The notes under the pieces: generated by a model
Told to the model about the DNA's origin: nothing
The model's database searches: none
Seen by the model: only the letters and a program-made list of their open reading frames with translations
Position numbers and translations under genes: made by a program
Assembly: GCA_913056375.1 (NCBI GenBank)
Contig: CAJXNF010000115.1
Location: 1 to 7,898 of the forward strand
Source: an uncultured Pseudomonadota bacterium
Lineage (GTDB): Bacteria > SAR324 > NAC60-12
DNA length: 7,898 nt
Direction of reading: 5' to 3'
Shown: piece by piece, positions 1 to 7,016 of the stretch
Layout of the letters: the number at the start of each line of letters is the position of its first letter
Numbering within the stretch: position 1 is the first letter of the stretch

Positions 1-2196
1 GACGCCTGGTTTGCTCTAGGATTCACGGTTGCTCAGGATCGCTTACCCCAGTTGGTCTGGTTCAAACTTCTGGGCCAAGGGAGACTTTCAGAAGTTTTTG
101 GGCTTTGGGAACCTGTAAAAAAAATCGATCTGTTGATGCGTGGATTTCAACTACATCAGGTCGGGCAAAGGATGCTGGATTTAGCCAGTCCTGAAGCCAA
201 ACAGGCCTTTAGAGCCTACTATGCTGGGGTAAATTTGTTCTTGGAGCGGCAATCAGTTTTACCACTAGAGTTGGAATTGCTCCAACTTTCTGGTTATGAG
301 ATTGAGCCCTTTGCTGATGATGATCTCGTGGGGATGGTGGGAGTAATGGCTCTGCAACTCCACCTAGCCATGCGAGAAGATCTGCTGGCTGAAAAGCTCG
401 CCCGTCAAGTAGGTGAAGAGAAGCTAAGAGAACTGTTCCCAAACTATCATGGAGGATCTCCAGCTGTTTTGTCCTCACCTCTTCAAATTGGTCGTCACTT
501 TTCCCTCCCAAAAGATGAGCTTACAGAACTCCTGTCTTGGCTAGAACCCTTCATGGGGATGGGCCACAGCAACAACTGGGTGATTGCCCCCAAACGCACA
601 GTCACCCAAGCAGCCCTACTGGCACATGATCCCCACCTCGGTCTTGCTATTCCAAATTTCTTTTACGAAGCGCATGTGCAAACACCGCAAATGGAAATTG
701 CAGGTTCCATGGTTCCCGGGTTGCCTTTCCTGGTATCAGGTCACAACACAAAAATCGCTTGGGGAATGACGAGCCTTCATGCAGATGCCGGAGATTACTA
801 TTCTGAGAAGCTAAGTCCTGACGGCAAATTAGTTCAAATCAATGGTGAATGGCAACCCCTGACTACACGTGAAGAGCGCTTGAAGGGTCGTTGGTCTGAA
901 GAGACATTCCTGCTGAGAGAGACTCCTCATGGGCCCATCATCAACGATTTTTTTCGCCCCAACGAGTTAGAAGATTTTCAAAACGAAATCCTCAGTTTTC
1001 GCTGGACATTGCTGGTGGACAAAGCCAGCAGCGAGATCGAAGGCTTCTACAAATTGAATCAAGCAAGCAACTGGAACGAATTCCGGTTGGCTCTGTCTTA
1101 TTTTGGTGGGCTTCAACAGAACTTTGTATATGCAGACAAGCAGGGCAATATTGGCCTTCACCCCGCTGCCAGTCTACCGATTCGTCAGCAAACTGGACAA
1201 AGAATCCTCCCCGGTCACGATGGCTCCGCTGATTGGTTGGGGCTACGGAGAACCTTGGAATTACCATTTTCCTACAATCCAGCGAAGGGATGGGTGGGCT
1301 CTGCAAACAATGCCTTAGAAGAAACTGGGATGGGTACCGTCGCAGGTTACTTTGCCCCTGGTGAGCGGATGCGAAGAATGGAGCAACTACTTCAGGGTTC
1401 TGGCTTCCTCTCTCCACAAGCCATGCAACGATTTCAAAATGATACCTGTTATCCACTCGCCAAGTTAATTAAAGAGGCTTGGGGCCGTTTGGATTCGGTC
1501 GAACTTATTCAAGAAGTACCCGTTTCATCCCTTCTCAAAAATTGGAATGGCTGCTTTGCCAAAGAAAGCGTGGCAGCATCCCTAGTTGCTCAATGGGAAT
1601 GGGAATTTCATGAAATTCTTTTCAAGGATGAACTTGGAGAAGAACTGAGTGAGGACTACCGGGGTTATGCTAGCCAGGCGCTGGTTCGGCAAATCCTCAA
1701 TGGTCTTGCACAAACATGGGTGGATGACATCAGCACCTCTAACAAGGAAACTTTAAATGAAGTTGTCTTGTCTGCCATGGAGCAGGCGATCACAAAGCTT
1801 TCTGCTTCTCATGGAAACGATTGGCAAACTTGGGAGTGGGGTACAATTCAAACCCTACAGATGAAACATCCTTTCGGCTGGATACCTGGTCTTGATCGCT
1901 GGTTTAGCGTGGGGCCTTTCCCAGCACCTGGTTACCGGAGCACCCTCCGTAGAGCTTCTTCAAACCCACCTGACTGGAACGTCAAACACGGAGCTTCCAT
2001 CCGTCAAGTCATCGATTTTTCAGACCTCAATCGCTCCTCCTCTGTACTCCCCACAGGACAATCCATGCACCCGCTTTCACCATTTTTTGCTAATCAAGCT
2101 CCCTTGTATGCCAATGGTGATTCTCACCCTTTGTTGATTGATCCCCGAGAAATTCAAGCAAATCAGCGCCATCAATGGCGTCTCTTGCCACCCTGA
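1..2196 (+). CDS. Penicillin acylase family protein (S45 Ntn-hydrolase), 5'-truncated by the window edge
   Basis: Likely a periplasmic amidase hydrolysing an amide bond; the family includes penicillin G acylase and acyl-homoserine-lactone acylases, and the substrate cannot be told from sequence. The frame is open from base 1: the first 17 codons (DAWFALGFTVAQDRLPQ) match the family's conserved N-terminal block, so the gene starts upstream and the TTG at 52 is not its start. Roughly 60-80 residues including the signal peptide are probably missing. Counting from base 1, the autocatalytic cleavage site and nucleophile lie in GHSNNWV, with Ser190 (bases 568-570) as residue 1 of the mature beta chain. 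HDPHL follows at about 209-213. SANN at about 434-437 supplies the oxyanion Asn, about 246 residues after the Ser, close to penicillin G acylase spacing. The C-terminal family block reads GQSMHPLSPFFANQ, somewhat divergent. The gene ends 130 bases before the GH4 cluster and is probably a separate transcription unit. Confidence 0.9.
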   Translation, partial: DAWFALGFTVAQDRLPQLVWFKLLGQGRLSEVFGLWEPVKKIDLLMRGFQLHQVGQRMLDLASPEAKQAFRAYYAGVNLFLERQSVLPLELELLQLSGYEIEPFADDDLVGMVGVMALQLHLAMREDLLAEKLARQVGEEKLRELFPNYHGGSPAVLSSPLQIGRHFSLPKDELTELLSWLEPFMGMGHSNNWVIAPKRTVTQAALLAHDPHLGLAIPNFFYEAHVQTPQMEIAGSMVPGLPFLVSGHNTKIAWGMTSLHADAGDYYSEKLSPDGKLVQINGEWQPLTTREERLKGRWSEETFLLRETPHGPIINDFFRPNELEDFQNEILSFRWTLLVDKASSEIEGFYKLNQASNWNEFRLALSYFGGLQQNFVYADKQGNIGLHPAASLPIRQQTGQRILPGHDGSADWLGLRRTLELPFSYNPAKGWVGSANNALEETGMGTVAGYFAPGERMRRMEQLLQGSGFLSPQAMQRFQNDTCYPLAKLIKEAWGRLDSVELIQEVPVSSLLKNWNGCFAKESVAASLVAQWEWEFHEILFKDELGEELSEDYRGYASQALVRQILNGLAQTWVDDISTSNKETLNEVVLSAMEQAITKLSASHGNDWQTWEWGTIQTLQMKHPFGWIPGLDRWFSVGPFPAPGYRSTLRRASSNPPDWNVKHGASIRQVIDFSDLNRSSSVLPTGQSMHPLSPFFANQAPLYANGDSHPLLIDPREIQANQRHQWRLLPP

Positions 2197-2243
2197 TTGA
2201 ATTTTTGACACTCCAGGTCTGTCATATCCGTTCAAGAAAAAGG

Positions 2244-2272
2244 TTGACAGGATAATTCCATCAAAGTAGAAA
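2244..2272 (+). promoter_or_regulatory. Putative sigma70-type promoter for the GH4/PhyH cluster
   Basis: A perfect -35 box TTGACA (2244-2249) is followed, after 17 bases, by TAGAAA (2267-2272), a 4-of-6 match to the -10 consensus. Transcription would begin near 2279, about 48 bases before the GH4-A start codon and just upstream of the palindrome at 2289-2302. The position, in the only sizeable gap before the cluster, fits. The weak -10 box makes this a prediction rather than a firm call. Confidence 0.5.
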
Positions 2273-2288
2273 TTGGGTTTTTAAATAA

Positions 2289-2302
2289 TCGTAACGTTAC
2301 GA
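2289..2302. promoter_or_regulatory. Perfect 14-bp palindromic operator, LacI/GalR-family style
   Basis: TCGTAACGTTACGA is its own reverse complement across all 14 bases, with the central CG typical of LacI-family operators (CcpA, PurR and related sites). It sits about 10-23 bases past the predicted transcription start and 24 bases before the GH4-A ATG, a place where a bound repressor would block transcription. Sugar-catabolic operons are commonly controlled this way. No regulator gene lies in the window, so the family assignment is inference; a GntR-type dimer is an alternative. Confidence 0.55.
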
Positions 2303-2326
2303 AAACCACTCAATTTTGGATTCAGA

Positions 2327-3640
2327 ATGGCCAAGATTTGTCTAATCGGTGCTGGCAGTACGGTTTTTGCGCGCCGACTTGTGGGAGATGTCCTGCTCAC
2401 TCCTGGACTACAAGACTCAGAAATCGCTTTACACGATATCGATCTGAGTCGTCTGAAGACTTCTGAGATCGTTACTCAAAGAATGGCTCGCACCTTGGGT
2501 CTCAATAATCGGGTAACTGCGACGACAGATCGCCGGAAAGCGCTGCGTGATGCGGATTATGTCATTCTGATGATGCAGGTAGGAGGATATCAACCAAGCA
2601 CAGTGATTGACTTCGAGATTCCCAAGAAATATGGACTTCGCCAGACCATTGCCGACACGCTAGGTGTAGGAGGGATCATGCGTGCGCTTCGGACCATTCC
2701 GGTGATCAAAGGAATTCTGGAGGACATGGAAGAAGTTTGTCCGGCTGCCACCATGCTAAATTATGTCAACCCCATGGTGATGCTCTGCATGGCAATCAAT
2801 CGCCTAACCCCTGAATTACCTATGGTTGGACTGTGTCATAGTGTGCAGGGAACCGCGGAAGAACTGGCCAAAGACTTGGGAGAAAACATCAAGGACATCA
2901 ACTATTTCTGTGCAGGCATCAATCATATGTCCTTCTATCTTCGTTTCGAGAAGAAAACCGCAAGCGGAGTCGAAGATCTCTACCCACGTCTGAGGGAAAT
3001 TGAAGCGCAAGGACGCATGCCAGATGGAAACAGAGTTCGTTATGAGATGTTGCGTCGCTTAGGGTACTTTGTCACTGAATCCAGTGAACACTTTGCCGAA
3101 TACACCCCCTGGTTTATCAAGCGAGATCGCCCAGACTTGATCGAACGCTTCAATGTACCTCTGGATGAATATATCCGACGCTGCGAAAATCAAATTGCTG
3201 GCTGGGAAAAAACAAGGCTGGAAATGGAAGATGATTCGGCAGAAATGGAGGTTTGTCAGAGTCATGAATACGCTGCCGCCATCATCAATGCGCTGGAAAA
3301 CGGTGAATCGACTGTGATCAATGGGAATGTGGCTAATCAAGGACTGATCAGCAACCTCCCCCAGAATCTCTCCGTCGAAGTGCCTTGCTACATCGACAAG
3401 AATGGCATCCAGCCAATCAATGTAGGAGAATTGCCTCCGCAACTAGCAGCGGTGATGATGACCAATGTCAACGTTCAGCAATTGACAGTAGAAGCTGCCT
3501 TGACAGGGAAAAAGGACTACGTTTATCAAGCCGCCATGATGGACCCGCACACGGCTGCAGAACTCTCACTTGATGAAATCTGGAATCTTGTGGATGAACT
3601 GCTAGACGCTCATGGAGACATGATTCCTCCTCTGAGTTGA
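2327..3640 (+). CDS. Glycoside hydrolase family 4, MelA-like alpha-galactosidase/alpha-glucosidase (GH4-A)
   Basis: Predicted cytoplasmic glycosidase. Family GH4 cleaves through NAD+-dependent oxidation at C3, elimination and re-reduction, using a divalent metal (usually Mn2+). The 437-residue length is normal for MelA-type enzymes. The Rossmann fold begins at once (GAGSTVF, residues 8-14), which fixes the ATG start although the ribosome-binding site is weak. LHDID (35-39) fits the nucleotide-ribose acidic position. NYVNP (145-149) carries the substrate-binding Asn148. CHSV (170-173) and GINHM (197-201) carry the metal ligands Cys170 and His200. EYTPW (258-262) holds the likely catalytic Tyr259. 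The CHSV form is associated with unphosphorylated alpha-galactosides or alpha-glucosides rather than 6-phospho-sugars; the exact sugar is undetermined. No signal peptide is visible. It is the first gene of the cluster, directly after promoter and operator, and 13 bases before PhyH-A. Confidence 0.9.
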   Translation: MAKICLIGAGSTVFARRLVGDVLLTPGLQDSEIALHDIDLSRLKTSEIVTQRMARTLGLNNRVTATTDRRKALRDADYVILMMQVGGYQPSTVIDFEIPKKYGLRQTIADTLGVGGIMRALRTIPVIKGILEDMEEVCPAATMLNYVNPMVMLCMAINRLTPELPMVGLCHSVQGTAEELAKDLGENIKDINYFCAGINHMSFYLRFEKKTASGVEDLYPRLREIEAQGRMPDGNRVRYEMLRRLGYFVTESSEHFAEYTPWFIKRDRPDLIERFNVPLDEYIRRCENQIAGWEKTRLEMEDDSAEMEVCQSHEYAAAIINALENGESTVINGNVANQGLISNLPQNLSVEVPCYIDKNGIQPINVGELPPQLAAVMMTNVNVQQLTVEAALTGKKDYVYQAAMMDPHTAAELSLDEIWNLVDELLDAHGDMIPPLS

Positions 3641-3653
3641 AGAAAAACAAATT

Positions 3654-4517
3654 ATGAAAGGATTCGATTACGGCCCAGTTTCTCCTCGCGAGGTTTATTT
3701 GTTTGACCTCAATGGGTATATCGTTCTGAGAAATGCACTGAGCACTGAAGAGGTGAAAGCGCTAAATCAATGCATTGACTCAATTCCTGAACAAGAGCCC
3801 GGAACGTCTTACAGAAACGTACATTTCCACGACTACAAAGATGATGGACAGTCCGGCCTGAATCTGCAGCAAATCTATGAGGCCGGAGAGGCCTTTGAAC
3901 GGCTGATAGATCATCCTGCTTGGATTGAACACATGAAGTTGTTTGTGGGGGGACAAGGAACATTTGATCATGCGCATGGACCATTATTCATTGATGAGAA
4001 TTTTGTAAATTTGCGGGGTAGTGGCAAAGCAATCGGGATGCACTCGGGTGGTTATCCTTCGATCCTCAGAAATCAATATCGCTTCCATGGGGGGCGCTTC
4101 ATGTGTGGTCAAGTGAACGCCCTGATTGCCCTGACAAATATAGGCCCAGGTGATGGTGGAACTGTCCTTGTTCCTGGCAGCCACAAATCCAATTTTGAGC
4201 ATCCAGACTTAAAGAACGTGGCAATGCGTAGCGAAGGTTTCGGTGAGTTGATCGAAGGTGCGATCGAAATTCAGATGGCAGCTGGAGATGTGCTGGTCTT
4301 TGTGGACGGACTCTGCCATGGTTCAGCCAAGCGCAGTAACAGTGGTATTCGACGAATTGCTGTTTATCGATATGGACCTTCCTGGGGAAATTTCCGACAC
4401 CAGTACCGGCCCTCAAAGGAACTATTGAAACGACTCACGCCAGAACGCAGACAGATGGTAGCTCCCTATACAATGTGGGATTCTGAATTCAATCAGCCTG
4501 AAAAGTCTCATGCCTGA
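3654..4517 (+). CDS. PhyH-like Fe(II)/2-oxoglutarate-dependent oxygenase (PhyH-A)
   Basis: Phytanoyl-CoA dioxygenase (PhyH) family protein of 287 residues, the usual family length; cytoplasmic, no signal peptide. The family couples 2-oxoglutarate decarboxylation to oxidation of a small molecule, and members outside peroxisomal lipid metabolism act on many substrates. Residues 12-30 form the N-terminal family block (the FDLNGYIVLRNALS stretch). The jelly-roll core shows MHSGGY at 129-134 (proximal His130), a GPGDGGTVLVPGSHKSN block at 164-180, distal His222 in LCHGS, and Arg233 eleven residues later as the likely 2-oxoglutarate anchor. The residue two after His130 is Gly132 instead of the canonical Asp/Glu ligand. 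The gene follows GH4-A by 13 bases and overlaps PhyH-B by 8, so it is surely co-transcribed. The substrate is probably the sugar or aglycone handled by the GH4 enzymes; that is inference from context. No strong ribosome-binding site precedes the ATG. Confidence 0.87.
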   Translation: MKGFDYGPVSPREVYLFDLNGYIVLRNALSTEEVKALNQCIDSIPEQEPGTSYRNVHFHDYKDDGQSGLNLQQIYEAGEAFERLIDHPAWIEHMKLFVGGQGTFDHAHGPLFIDENFVNLRGSGKAIGMHSGGYPSILRNQYRFHGGRFMCGQVNALIALTNIGPGDGGTVLVPGSHKSNFEHPDLKNVAMRSEGFGELIEGAIEIQMAAGDVLVFVDGLCHGSAKRSNSGIRRIAVYRYGPSWGNFRHQYRPSKELLKRLTPERRQMVAPYTMWDSEFNQPEKSHA

Positions 4518-5424
4518 AATACCCACCAAAGATGTTGGTCGTTCGCCTGACGGTGGACACTTGCCAAATCTGACTCCTGTTATCTCACCGACCTCTGCGA
4601 ACAAAACTTTTTCACTAACTGCTGCTGAACGGATACATCTGGATATCTACGGTTATGTTGTTTTAGAAAAGGTACTCGCAAAGGCCGAGGTTGATTTACT
4701 AGTGGAGACAATTCTTCAGTTTGAGCAGGATTATCAACGGGACAAAGTACCTCCCAAGTCTCATATGTTCTTTACCTCAACCACTTGGGATTTCTTCCGG
4801 ATTGACAATCTCCCCCATCTTGCTTCATGTTTCCGCGACTATGTTACGAACCCAAGGATCGTAGGACTTGCTGAAGATGCTGTGGGTGGCAGTGTGCGAC
4901 TAGAGCAGTCCGATGCCCACATTCGCAGGCGAGACCTGAATCAACCGGTCCCAGAGAACTATGGATGGCATCGAGGATTCGACCCAGCTTTCAGTTATCG
5001 TAGCAAAGGTTTGTTCCACTGCCCGTTTGTAAAATGCCTGACAAACCTGACTGACCTGGGGCCAGATGACGGAGGAACAACCGTGATCGCTGGCAGTCAC
5101 AAGATGGTGGATATTTCAGAGAGCTTGTTGATTGAAGCTGTCAGGGAAAGACCTGAGTTGCGACATCAAGTTGTTGCGCCGGCAGGCTCGACCTTACTTT
5201 TTTTCGAATCAACGATTCACGCGGGTGGGATCAATCGATCTGGGAAAGATCGCTTGCTGATTCTAGGTGGATACACACCGGATTTCTTTCAGCCTTGGTT
5301 TGATTACGAACCAAATCCTGATTTTTTGGGAACCCTTTCTGCTGAAGAAAAGCCTTTTTACAATGGCAGCCGCAAGTATCACTGGCGCAAGATGAATCGA
5401 GATTTAACGAACCCCAAGGTTTAA
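4510..5424 (+). CDS. PhyH-like Fe(II)/2-oxoglutarate-dependent oxygenase (PhyH-B)
   Basis: A second, clearly different PhyH-family oxygenase of 304 residues, sharing only family motifs with PhyH-A. The domain begins near residue 34 (FSLTAAE, then YGYVVL at 47-52). About 33 Pro/Ser/Gly-rich residues precede it and look unstructured. Core motifs are YGWHRGFDP at 151-159 (His154, with Gly156 where Asp/Glu is expected), LGPDDGGTTVIAGSHK at 183-198, distal His237 in IHAGG, and Arg248 eleven residues on. The chosen ATG gives an ATG...TGA overlap with PhyH-A, suggesting translational coupling. A TTG at 4561 (residue 18) is a possible later start; the next in-frame ATG is residue 86, inside the domain and too late. 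It ends 23 bases before GH4-B. The product is predicted cytoplasmic; the substrate is unknown, and oxidation of a glycoside, its aglycone or a methyl substituent is the contextual guess. Confidence 0.86.
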   Translation: MPEIPTKDVGRSPDGGHLPNLTPVISPTSANKTFSLTAAERIHLDIYGYVVLEKVLAKAEVDLLVETILQFEQDYQRDKVPPKSHMFFTSTTWDFFRIDNLPHLASCFRDYVTNPRIVGLAEDAVGGSVRLEQSDAHIRRRDLNQPVPENYGWHRGFDPAFSYRSKGLFHCPFVKCLTNLTDLGPDDGGTTVIAGSHKMVDISESLLIEAVRERPELRHQVVAPAGSTLLFFESTIHAGGINRSGKDRLLILGGYTPDFFQPWFDYEPNPDFLGTLSAEEKPFYNGSRKYHWRKMNRDLTNPKV

Positions 5425-5447
5425 ACACACAACTGAAAAAATAGCAC

Positions 5448-6926
5448 ATGCGAATCGCTTTTATTGGTGCAGGCAGCGTCGGCTTCACACAGAAATTAGT
5501 TCGGGACATTCTCTCTGTTCCAGAACTACAAGAGACTGAATTTTCCCTCCAAGATATCTCACAAGATAATCTTGAGATGGTGAAACAACTGCTTGAAAAA
5601 GATATCTCCGCAAATGGATTACCAGCAAAGGTCTTGTCCACCACAGATCGAGCAGAGGCCCTGGCTGGGGCAAAGTATGTCATCAACTGCTCTAGAATCG
5701 GAGGCTTGGAGGCCTTCCGACATGATATTGAAATCCCGTTGAAATACGGAGTGGATCAGTGCGTTGGAGACACTGTTTGTGCTGGCGGAATCCTTTACGG
5801 ACAGCGAAGCATCCCTGCAATTCTTGATTTTTGTGAGGACATTCGCAGCTATGCTGAGACCGATGCCCTCTTCCTAAATTACGCCAACCCAATGGCGATG
5901 AACACTTGGGCGGCCTTAGATTATGGGAAGGTCAACACGATTGGTCTCTGTCATGGAGTGCAAGGAGGCGCAAAACTCATCTCAGAAGTACTTGGAGCAG
6001 AGGATCCCAAGGACTTGGAATATGTCTGCAGCGGGATCAACCACATGACTTGGTATATCCAACTCAAACTTCGTGGTCGTAGCATTGAGAAGGCAGAGCT
6101 ACTCGAGGCATTCCGCAAACATCCAAAGTATTCAAACCAAGAAAAAGTCAGAATTGATGTTCTCGAGCGCTTCGGAGTGTTTTCGACGGAAAGCAATGGA
6201 CATCTGAGTGAGTATCTTCCCTGGTATCGAAAACGACCTGAAGAAATCAATTCATGGATTGACTTATCAGACTGGATTCATGGCGAAACTGGAGGTTACT
6301 TACGAGTTTGTACAGAACGTCGAAACTGGTTTGAAGATGATTTTCCAAGATGGTTGAACCAAGCAGGGTTGCCCTTGGAACAATACGAGCGCTCAACAGA
6401 ACACTGTAGCTATATCATTGAGGCTCAAGAAACTGGCAGAGTTTACAGAGGGCACTTCAATACCAAAAACAATGGCGTGATCATAAATCTACCAGATGAT
6501 TGCATCATTGAATCGACCGGCTTCGTCGACCTCTTCGGTATGCATATGGCTTCAGGGATTGAATTACCGATGGGTTGCGCCTCTGCCTGCAGAACTTCGA
6601 TTGATGTCCAGCGAATGTCAGTTGAAGCTGCAATGAAAGGAGATGTGGATTTACTCAAGCTGGCTGTGCTGCATGATCCCCTGGTTGGGGCGGTTTGTTC
6701 ACCAGAAGAAGTATGGGCTATGGTCGATGAAATGTTGATCGCTCAAGCCCAATGGCTGCCTCAATACGAGGAGGCGATTGAACCAGCCCGACAACGACTT
6801 TCAAAAAACACTGTCAAAACCCGAACCTGGGCGGGAGCGGCCCGTAAAAAGGTTCGTAATGTTGCTGAACTGAAAGAGGATGTCCACGCCAGCCTGATGG
6901 TCGAGGACGACGCATTTCAGCCCTAA
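5448..6926 (+). CDS. Glycoside hydrolase family 4, CHGV-type (GH4-B)
   Basis: Second NAD+/Mn2+-type GH4 glycosidase, 492 residues, predicted cytoplasmic. The Rossmann start (GAGSVGF, 7-13) fixes the ATG. LQDIS at 34-38 replaces the LHDID of GH4-A. NYANP at 144-148 gives substrate Asn147. CHGV at 168-171 and GINHM at 196-200 give metal ligands Cys168 and His199. EYLPW at 255-259 gives the likely catalytic Tyr256. The signature differs from CHSV in GH4-A; as I recall the literature, CHGx is linked to alpha-glucuronidases, while CHEV marks alpha-galacturonidases. Similar CHGV proteins are also annotated as alpha-glucosidase/galactosidase, so the sugar is open. It is about 55 residues longer than GH4-A, including a basic tail (about 447-478, rich in Lys/Arg) after the catalytic domain. 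It lies 23 bases after PhyH-B with little ribosome-binding site and is followed by three hairpins. Confidence 0.88.
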   Translation: MRIAFIGAGSVGFTQKLVRDILSVPELQETEFSLQDISQDNLEMVKQLLEKDISANGLPAKVLSTTDRAEALAGAKYVINCSRIGGLEAFRHDIEIPLKYGVDQCVGDTVCAGGILYGQRSIPAILDFCEDIRSYAETDALFLNYANPMAMNTWAALDYGKVNTIGLCHGVQGGAKLISEVLGAEDPKDLEYVCSGINHMTWYIQLKLRGRSIEKAELLEAFRKHPKYSNQEKVRIDVLERFGVFSTESNGHLSEYLPWYRKRPEEINSWIDLSDWIHGETGGYLRVCTERRNWFEDDFPRWLNQAGLPLEQYERSTEHCSYIIEAQETGRVYRGHFNTKNNGVIINLPDDCIIESTGFVDLFGMHMASGIELPMGCASACRTSIDVQRMSVEAAMKGDVDLLKLAVLHDPLVGAVCSPEEVWAMVDEMLIAQAQWLPQYEEAIEPARQRLSKNTVKTRTWAGAARKKVRNVAELKEDVHASLMVEDDAFQP

Positions 6927-6927
6927 G

Positions 6928-6947
6928 GCAGTCGCAGATGCGACTGC
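6928..6947 (+). repeat. Perfect inverted repeat (hairpin 1) directly after GH4-B
   Basis: Arms GCAGTCGCA (6928-6936) and TGCGACTGC (6939-6947) are exact reverse complements separated by two bases, so RNA would fold into a very stable stem with a small loop. It begins two bases after the GH4-B stop codon. No T-run follows, so it is more likely an mRNA-stabilising or ribosome-release element, or a DNA-binding palindrome, than a classical terminator. Confidence 0.65.
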
Positions 6948-6956
6948 TGAATCCCG

Positions 6957-6982
6957 CTTGGCAGGAAGCTGCCAAGTATTTT
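6957..6982 (+). terminator. Hairpin 2 with short T-rich tail; possible attenuating terminator
   Basis: Arms CTTGGCAG (6957-6964) and CTGCCAAG (6969-6976) pair perfectly around a GAAG loop and are followed by TATTTT. This fits a weak rho-independent terminator or an intra-operon attenuator that lowers or separates downstream transcription. The T-run is short and interrupted, so termination is probably partial at best. Confidence 0.5.
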
Positions 6983-7004
6983 GATCCCTAATGGGGGTCT
7001 TTCT
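6983..7004 (+). terminator. Hairpin 3 with T-rich tail; possible terminator/attenuator
   Basis: GATCCC (6983-6988) can pair with GGGGTC (6994-6999) through one T-G wobble around a five-base loop, followed at once by TTTCT. It is a short stem but has the stem-plus-T form of a weak rho-independent terminator, and it is the third hairpin in about 75 bases. It ends 13 bases before the Shine-Dalgarno sequence of the next gene. Confidence 0.35.
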
Positions 7005-7016
7005 CACCGTAACTAC

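Noticed and set aside
52..54. TTG as the start of the penicillin acylase gene
   Set aside because: The 17 in-frame codons upstream to the window edge match the family's conserved N-terminal block, so the real start is outside the window.
992..1456. Minus-strand open frame of 154 codons inside the penicillin acylase gene
   Set aside because: It is a shadow of a well-supported coding frame, and its translation shows no recognisable motif.
2207..2225. TGACA/TGTCA inverted repeat after the acylase gene as a terminator
   Set aside because: The stem is only five pairs with a nine-base loop and no T-run; too weak to call.
5231..5686. Minus-strand open frame of 151 codons across the PhyH-B/GH4-B junction
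   Set aside because: It overlaps two genes with clear family motifs, its product resembles nothing, and no ribosome-binding site was seen.
2327..6926. GH4-A and GH4-B, or PhyH-A and PhyH-B, as a recent tandem duplication
   Set aside because: Each pair shares only family motifs, with different active-site signatures, lengths and flanking sequence, so they are ancient paralogues or separately acquired genes.
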